NCBI GenBank assembly: GCA_951213105.1 | Contig: OX578140.1 | Location: 30,963,280 to 31,027,279, forward strand | Length of the DNA: 64,000 nucleotides | Direction of reading: 5' to 3' | From: Amaurobius ferox | Lineage: Eukaryota > Arthropoda > Arachnida > Araneae > Amaurobiidae | Part shown: positions 62,201 to 64,000 of the stretch, piece by piece | Numbering within the stretch: the first letter of the stretch is position 1 | How the letters are laid out: each line of letters starts with the position of its first letter | Notes under the pieces: model-generated | Database searches by the model: none | What the model was told of the DNA's origin: nothing | The model's input: only the letters and a program-made list of their open reading frames with translations | Made by a program: the position numbers and the translations under genes

Positions 62201-62448
62201 TATACTTGAGAATGTCCTCTATAGGCAAATTGTATGACTATTAAAATTAAAATAATGTTGGCTTGTGACTTAGATCTCACAAGCCATTTTATAAATATGA
62301 CCCTGATTTTATTACTACTATGGAAAATTTGAAATACATTGTATTTATATATGTGTGAGTTATATTAAAGGCAAATTCATTGTATTTTAGTCCGAAGATG
62401 AATCTACTGATGAATCTGAAAATGATAATGATGAAGGATTTTCTTCAA
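31414..62448 (+). CDS. ESF1: ESF1 nucleolar pre-rRNA processing protein, ten 5' coding exons
   Basis: ESF1 is a nucleolar protein needed for early pre-rRNA cleavage and 18S rRNA maturation; yeast Esf1 is the reference. Ten exons join in phase into ~495 residues (human ~850): 31414-31660, 36389-36457, 37681-37749, 40740-40802, 43530-43702, 47030-47338, 55656-55869, 57797-57943, 61532-61668 and 62391-62448. Residues 1-80 hold the N-terminal signature (MNDPRFSHIRTDKRFRKMPK, then VDKRFNAMFKDKEF and DKRGRPLDL). An acidic linker (~80-150) is followed by the RRM-like core (RIAVCNMDWDRIRAEDLFTC, YYYAVVDCDSSETANVLYEQ, RFDLRFIPDD), LTWDETDPKRKE with QDYLASSSDE, MEITWAP and NPFEEMLQKKKE. The start has a strong context (ACCATGG), 4 nt after an acceptor, so a non-coding 5' exon lies upstream. 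The C-terminal third, including the NUC153-like end, lies beyond the window. Confidence 0.95.
32164..33345. mobile_element. Second copy of the 17-1073 element family, reversed, with internal minisatellite
   Basis: From 32164 (GGTAAATTCGGAGACCAG) it matches the right end of the first element reversed: AAATTGCGCCAAGTTGGTGC, CCGTGTTTTAAAATTG, AAAGTGACGTAAT, CCACCAAAATGACGT, then CTCATAAAAAAGTTACAAAA. The match stops near 32446 and resumes at about 33267 with the ~50-bp subrepeats (TAGAAAAAAGCTTGTACCTT). The far terminal repeat was not found, so this copy is truncated. It lies in ESF1 intron 1. Confidence 0.75.
32447..33264 (+). repeat. ~61-bp palindromic minisatellite with ~230-bp higher-order units
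   Basis: The unit core is GGGGTTCGACCTAAAGGTCG, followed by AAATCTATGGAGCAAATGTA and CCAGTGGTCCATGTAGG. TTCGACCT and AGGTCGAA form an 8-bp palindrome around AA. A longer unit beginning TACAATTTTATCTGTGCATG recurs at about 32449, 32916 and 33144. ORFs of 192 and 146 codons cross the array because the unit happens to lack stops; they are not genes. Confidence 0.9.
33662..34482 (-). pseudogene. Merlin (IS1016-type) transposase relic
   Basis: On the minus strand, MDGECIVVKRDRMDVGLNES leads to a zinc-ribbon-like MSDKYVCPKCGDEM (34159-34482). A frameshift follows, then FITNQLNVSNKTVTDWKQFC, VVEIDESKFGKNKYGRG (33923-34162, first catalytic D in IDESKFG). After a gap come LIISDYWKAYDCLKHKGF (second acidic position) and FQVNHSYEFKDNETGVHTNS, TEGTW (33662-33830). 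These blocks, in this order, are those of the DDE transposases of the IS1595/IS1016 group and eukaryotic Merlin. The frameshift and internal loss make it inactive. Its ends were not located. Confidence 0.85.
34560..35230. other. ESF1 intron 1, no gene recognised
   Basis: Short ORFs without domains. CTTTTATAAACTCTC and nearby sequence could be part of a solo LTR, but I could not define matching TG/CA ends or a target duplication. Confidence 0.3.
35250..35960 (+). repeat. Two direct copies of a ~350-bp repeat
   Basis: Shared blocks in order are CTTCAAGACCCGATAAGGTG / CTTCAAGACCCGGAAAGATG, GTTATTTTATGTTTTAGCATGA, TCATCAGAAAGAT and GGAATCCAGACAGTTAATAGT / GGAATCCATATGATTAACAGT. The offset is about 360 bp. 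The GTTTGTTTGTTTGTT and TCATCTGTAGCAGAAAATGT part also appears near 32040-32080. The style suggests a non-autonomous Helitron or satellite, unproven. Confidence 0.75.
36389..36457 (+). CDS. ESF1: ESF1 exon 2 (duplicated exon, copy A)
   Basis: A symmetric 69-nt exon (phase 1 to 1). After completing a split Val codon, it encodes SDSVEAKKNEGETRSFDKNT and AK. Acceptor TTTTTCAG, donor GTGTGT. Closely related to the exon at 37681-37749. Confidence 0.85.
37681..37749 (+). CDS. ESF1: ESF1 exon 3 (duplicated exon, copy B)
   Basis: Also 69 nt in the same phase. It encodes SNSVIVKRNEDETRSSDNST and DK. The acceptor context and donor GTGTGT match copy A. Including both, or skipping either, keeps the downstream frame. 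Confidence 0.85.
37821..37895. repeat. (AT)n and (CT)n microsatellites
   Basis: About 21 AT units followed shortly by about 9 CT units, in ESF1 intron 3 downstream of the duplicated exon. Confidence 0.92.
38445..40493 (-). mobile_element. Pogo-like element nested in the Tc1 element
   Basis: This 2049-bp element is flanked by TA (38443-38444 and 40494-40495). Its inverted ends are GGGGAACCTGGGGAGCCTTG and GGGGAACATGGGGAGCCTTG. Subterminal copies of GGTCAAGCCTCCC in both orientations lie near 38633, 38660, 40078, 40116, 40454 and 40471. The pair at 38632-38667 forms a perfect 15-bp-arm hairpin. These repeats are probably transposase binding sites. Confidence 0.88.
39000..39790 (-). pseudogene. 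Pogo-like transposase, truncated
   Basis: The minus frame reads KPRGKTHKKHSIEVMKAAVK, then an HTH of the psq type (IAKDYDIDRKTLERYVRKYK) at 39640-39790. LSLPFKLHYGLTPKTTRQFI follows. After a frameshift near 39350 come SLSRSTAFNKFTVGEFHDNL and FGPKSIYNADETGITTV, which holds the first catalytic D of the DDE domain. The rest of the catalytic core is missing; a charged tail (near 39010-39160) follows directly. An internal deletion plus the frameshift make it inactive. Confidence 0.8.
40740..40802 (+). CDS. ESF1: ESF1 exon 4 (acidic linker)
   Basis: Encodes SSEESDDSDDSESDDSSEDQ, the acidic Ser-rich linker typical of ESF1. Acceptor CTTTTGTAG, donor GTAATT. 63 nt, phase 1 to 1. Confidence 0.88.
41479..42937 (-). 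mobile_element. Tc1-like transposon with decayed transposase
   Basis: The 1459-bp element in ESF1 intron 4 is flanked by TA and has ends CAGTGCATGAAAAAATATAA and, reversed, CAGTGCATGAAAAAAGTATA. On the minus strand, about 41740-42600 carries an N-terminal start like MPKGTDLSDLEKGK, a catalytic block FSDEKKFNLDGPDSFHYFWY, VFSKRQYGGGTVM, and the third block CPDLNPVENLWGLL. Many stops and frameshifts interrupt it, so it is a dead autonomous copy. Confidence 0.9.
43530..43702 (+). CDS. ESF1: ESF1 exon 5
   Basis: Encodes EDFDHQWEELQKEAPDTDEI and THRIAVCNMDWDRIRAEDLF, opening the RRM-like core. The acceptor is TTTTCAAG and the donor GTATAC; phase 1 to 0. Confidence 0.93.
43973..44772 (-). repeat. 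Family R, copy 2
   Basis: Reverse orientation relative to copy 1. It begins with TCTGATGTGGGCAGCACATA (the reversed end) and finishes with the palindromic head ATGTATTATAGGGAAAGTAA. A poly-A run of about 40 (44165-44204) has expanded inside it at the place where copy 1 has a short T run. It lies in ESF1 intron 5. Confidence 0.82.
44165..44204. repeat. Poly-A tract (~40 bp)
   Basis: An uninterrupted A run inside family R copy 2; an internal expansion rather than a retroposon tail, because the family sequence continues on both sides. Confidence 0.9.
44951..46075. repeat. Dispersed repeat with ~200-bp internal imperfect tandem copies
   Basis: Opens ATACCTGTTCGTCGTACGGA and ends with GATGAGACAAACATACAGTT and AAACAGACAG, a style common at the ends of arthropod non-autonomous repeats. 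Inside, ATTAGAAGATATGC recurs at about 45269 and 45472, and TTTAAACTTAAAGGTCATAATT recurs near 45375 and 45668. Class not determined. Confidence 0.55.
47030..47338 (+). CDS. ESF1: ESF1 exon 6
   Basis: 103 codons from VYPSEYGLKRMEEEKLNGPP to RFDLRFIPDDITFDH, the largest piece of the RRM-like core. Phase 0 to 0; acceptor AATGTAG, donor GTAAGT. Confidence 0.95.
47744..49566 (+). mobile_element. piggyBac element, inactive
   Basis: Flanked by TTAA (47740-47743 and 49567-49570), with inverted ends CCCTTTCGCGACGG and CCCTTTCGGGACGG. The 1823-bp element encodes a broken piggyBac transposase on the plus strand and lies in ESF1 intron 6, in the same orientation as the gene. Confidence 0.93.
48227..49328 (+). 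pseudogene. piggyBac transposase, frameshifted and C-terminally truncated
   Basis: Three overlapping frames cover the protein: an acidic N-terminus (48227-48454: NEPDSNESKEDSEDSWNSVI), a middle part (48467-48856: FTPVTGNEFRVFLTLVILIS) and a catalytic part (48800-49328) with RNVFIDESLFSWKGRLGICQ (first D), YTLYLDKFFTSPVLAKYLLS (second D) and KNKHICGTVLKNRKDVPKNY. Family members have ~550-600 residues; the third catalytic Asp and the Cys-rich C-terminal domain are missing. The stop at 48452 and the frameshift near 48795 also break it. Confidence 0.9.
50485..50563. repeat. Near-perfect hairpin, 38-bp arms and 3-nt loop
   Basis: The left arm starts AGACTTGCTACAGTGCTACT and ends GGATCATC; the right arm is its reverse complement with one mismatch, around AAT. 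It lies inside the decayed hAT-like element. It looks like a snap-back replication error rather than a terminator. Confidence 0.93.
51862..52795 (+). repeat. Family R, copy 3
   Basis: The head is a strong palindrome (TACTTTCCTTATATACATAA facing TTATGTATAAGGAAAGTA in effect), then GTCGAAAATTCGAGTTTGCG and ATGTCTGTGTGTCTGTGTCC. The terminal segment is duplicated in tandem: AGTAAATTCATTGCATTATA recurs about 70 bp apart (52674 and 52740), each copy ending in a CTGCCCACATCAG-type motif. Confidence 0.8.
53640..53815 (+). repeat. Short tandem repeats, ~24-60 bp
   Basis: GTACATGATTAGGGTGCAAA occurs three times (about 53707, 53736 and 53789), with related GATAGGATGTGATTAGG units before them. Confidence 0.8.
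55656..55869 (+). CDS. ESF1: ESF1 exon 7
   Basis: Encodes EYVSVADKVPDPTVYKPRLF, VNLTWDETDPKRKEILEKAF and IQDYLASSSDESE. The LTWDETD block and the YLASSS acidic stretch are ESF1 hallmarks. Ends in phase 1 at GTATTT. Confidence 0.95.
56393..56600 (-). repeat. Family R, copy 4 (diverged, partial)
   Basis: TTGATGTGGGTATCACAAGA followed by ATTGCACAAAATAACATGAA, CGAATTTGCAGTAAAATT and GAAATATTTTAAATGATTTATCC parallel family R copy 2 in the same order. It lies in ESF1 intron 7. Confidence 0.6.
57207..57446. mobile_element. 240-bp piggyBac-type MITE
   Basis: Flanked by TTAA at 57203-57206 and 57447-57450. Inverted repeats of about 46 bp begin CACTTGAACGATGGAAGCGG and, reversed, CACTAGAACGACAGAAGCAG; the pairing runs to CACATAACTACTTTGA. 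No coding capacity. It lies in ESF1 intron 7, upstream of exon 8. Confidence 0.93.
57797..57943 (+). CDS. ESF1: ESF1 exon 8
   Basis: Encodes a charged helix, KQRIDKYRDLLLSLEEKEKE, then YDMEITWAP. Frame requires the acceptor AAATTGTTTAAAG, which has a weak pyrimidine tract. Donor GTAAGT, phase 1. Confidence 0.9.
58020..59150. other. ESF1 intron 8, no feature recognised
   Basis: AT-rich sequence with neither ORFs of note nor recognisable transposon ends. Confidence 0.5.
59163..59476 (+). repeat. Two ~158-bp tandem copies
   Basis: GCCATCCATCTTGTGTCAA (GGCATCC in copy 1), GTATCCATCCTAAAACCGCT and CAATTACAATATATTTGAGT all recur at an offset of about 158 bp. Confidence 0.9.
59617..59930 (+). repeat. 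Two diverged ~165-bp tandem copies
   Basis: AATGAAACATTCATTGATTTT / AATGAAATATTTACAGCTTTT and ATAAATTATTGTAGTATTGTG / ATAAATTAATGTAGTACTGTG recur 158-170 bp apart, just after the pair at 59163-59476. Confidence 0.7.
60000..61500. other. ESF1 intron 8, 3' part, no feature recognised
   Basis: AT-rich. The minus ORF at 61448-61681 is a shadow of ESF1 exon 9. Confidence 0.5.
61532..61668 (+). CDS. ESF1: ESF1 exon 9
   Basis: Encodes VKEKTEVIVKDKMKKESLNP and FEEMLQKKKEDRKLKRKGQK, matching the conserved PWEQFLEKKKEKK-type block. Acceptor TTTCCCGCAG, donor GTATAG; ends in phase 0. Confidence 0.93.
62391..62448 (+). CDS. ESF1: ESF1 exon 10 (last one identified)
   Basis: Encodes SEDESTDESENDNDEGFSS, an acidic stretch. 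The donor GTAAGT in phase 1 means the gene continues. A candidate acceptor at 63555-63563 leads to a stop after seven codons and does not look like ESF1; the true next exon is probably beyond 64000. Confidence 0.85.
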
Positions 62449-62779
62449 GTAAGTAATTTTATTTCAGGGGTTGTCAACCTGTGATCCAGGTACCTTTTAT
62501 CAATATTTCTTAAAGTTCCTGTTTTTAAATTTTACTGTAATACTTTCAACTTTAGCGAGCTTTAGTTGTGTCAACTTTTATCAGTGTTACTCGTCAAAAT
62601 TTATCTTAAATTTTGACTATTTATATCTTGACTTTTTAAGACATGTATTTTTAAAAAAATGATAAGATAAATTAAAAAGTCTAACTTTGGAATCATTTCG
62701 GCAGTATTTGCATTTCTTTGCTGCGTGAGCTACCACTGGTATTCAATATCTATGATTTCTCTTTGTAACAACCCACACA

Positions 62780-63335
62780 ACACAAGTACGTCCACAATAA
62801 GTCCAGAGGAAGTCCTATGCAGGATTTCAGGACTTCCTAAGGAAGTCCTATATTTTCCTAAAGACGTCTTAAGGAGGTCCATAGGAGATACAAATGTCTC
62901 TTTTTTTTACGTCCTCTGGAGATCCATTTTAGGATGATTTAATGACTTTTCAGGATGTGTTTAGGTTTTTAGTGGATTCTTTAGGAACCTGTAGGATGTC
63001 TTGTGACATACCACAGGAGGCTTTTGGAACGTACGGGATGTCTTACGGCATGTAACTGGAGCCTATGGAGATCCTATTCAGTATGTGTTTAGGCTTTTAG
63101 TGGAATATTCAGGAACTTGTGGGACGTATTGCAGCATATCACAGGAGGTTTCGGGATGCTTTGTGGAATACCATTGAAGGCTTTCGGGACTTATGGGATG
63201 TCTTATGCATATCATTGGAGGCTTTTGGAGCTATTTTTAGGAGGATTGACAGTGGTTCTAGGGTTTCTATAGGTTTCTTCAGGGATATTATGGGACGTGT
63301 TCTAGCACATTACAGGAAGATTTAGGATTTTTCAG
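62780..63335 (+). repeat. Degenerate ~42-bp minisatellite
   Basis: A GGGATGTCTTACGGCATG-type core followed by ACAGGAGGCTTTTGGAAC recurs with ~42-bp spacing (for example near 62993, 63035, 63154 and 63195). The left part has repeats of GGACTTCCTAAGGAAGTCC, a local palindrome. ORFs at 62725-62937 and 63119-63325 cross it and are not genes. Confidence 0.8.
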
Positions 63336-64000
63336 GATGCTTTTCCTCTAGCTGCTTGTTTTATTTTCCCCATGTTAAAGTTCCAAAATCACTAATTACT
63401 TTATTTTTTTTTTAATCTTTTTCCATGTTTTTATTAAACATAAGATTCTGAGAATAGAAATGTGTTTTTAAAAAATTGTTAAAATAGAAGTATTTCTAAT
63501 ATTTTTGTAAAATAAATGTACATTACTTTTATAAACATACTAGAGAATACTTTAATTTTGCAGATTTTTTAAGAAAAGCATAAACCTGTCTCTTTTCTAA
63601 ATCTACAATTGGTAGATAACAGGCAAGCTAGAGACTATTTCTCATAGGTTAACATGGGAAATAAAAAAAAAAAGAAACAAACAGTTAGGAAAAGAATATC
63701 ATCTTAATAGATCATTTAAGATTACAACATTCGAATTATCATAAAAGAAATCCAGTAGTCAATATAGTTTATATTTATGACATCCAAATTTCATTTGTTT
63801 GATGACAAAAACTAGTATTTATTTAAAAGTAATCAACTTATTTGTAGTGTTAATAGTCAATGTGTTCTTGTTAGTAGGGAAGACATTTGTCGCCTTCTGT
63901 CTACTAATATTTTTTCAGTTAAACCTTGGAATACAGATATACTGCTATTTCCTCATATTTTAGTCCATTTTGATCCAAATATGTGTCACGTGAATGAATC

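Noticed and set aside
63555..63590. Next ESF1 exon after AATTTTGCAG
   Set aside because: It stops after seven codons and shows no resemblance to the conserved ESF1 C-terminal region.
63912..64000. Open frame at the window end reading LVHFDPNMCHVNE, or a further ESF1 exon
   Set aside because: The fragment faintly recalls the RT/RNase H junction of Gypsy retrotransposons, and an acceptor-like TTTTAG precedes it, but fewer than 30 codons are visible and neither reading can be supported.

Overview
The window is AT-rich animal nuclear DNA with interrupted genes, GT-AG introns and a dense load of transposons. Nothing in it looks prokaryotic: there are no operons or ribosome binding sites. The mix of Tc1/mariner, pogo/Tigger, piggyBac, Merlin, hAT-like and Penelope-like elements, tRNA/5S-type SINEs and long AT microsatellites fits an arthropod. 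I infer a chelicerate, most likely a spider, but this is not proven.

Two host genes are supported, arranged head to head. On the minus strand, six exons from 26798 down to 14443 encode the first ~393 residues of GPI mannosyltransferase 3 (PIGB, GT22 family, GPI-anchor synthesis in the ER). Its last exons (about 150 residues by comparison with the human protein) were not found and probably lie left of the window. On the plus strand, ten coding exons from 31414 to 62448 encode the first ~495 residues of the nucleolar pre-rRNA processing factor ESF1. Its C-terminal exons lie to the right. All 14 splice junctions keep phase. ESF1 carries an in-frame tandem duplication of a 69-nt exon. The two genes have unrelated jobs and share only the 4.6-kb region between their first coding exons.

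Layout: 1-14.4 kb is repeats: an element with 8-bp target duplications (17-1073), a broken Tigger transposase split by a nearly intact mariner (7733-9064), a long-TIR Tc1/mariner relative (9615-10856), a direct duplication, a 5'-truncated SINE and a ~490-bp foldback. 14.4-26.8 kb is PIGB; one of its introns holds a reverse transcriptase remnant cut open by a 1.64-kb element with 6-bp target duplications. 26.8-31.4 kb holds a SINE pair, one with a 5S rRNA-like head, and a copy of a dispersed repeat called family R here. 31.4-64 kb is ESF1; its introns hold a minisatellite-bearing copy of the first element, a Merlin transposase relic, a pogo-like element nested in a Tc1 element, another Tc1, a piggyBac relic, an hAT-like element with more family R, a 240-bp piggyBac MITE and several satellites.

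No coordinated new gene system is visible. The most unusual items are the 5S-headed SINE that lacks its tRNA B box, the 1.64-kb element in the RT ORF, the palindromic minisatellite grown inside a transposon, the PIGB-side foldback and the ESF1 exon duplication.
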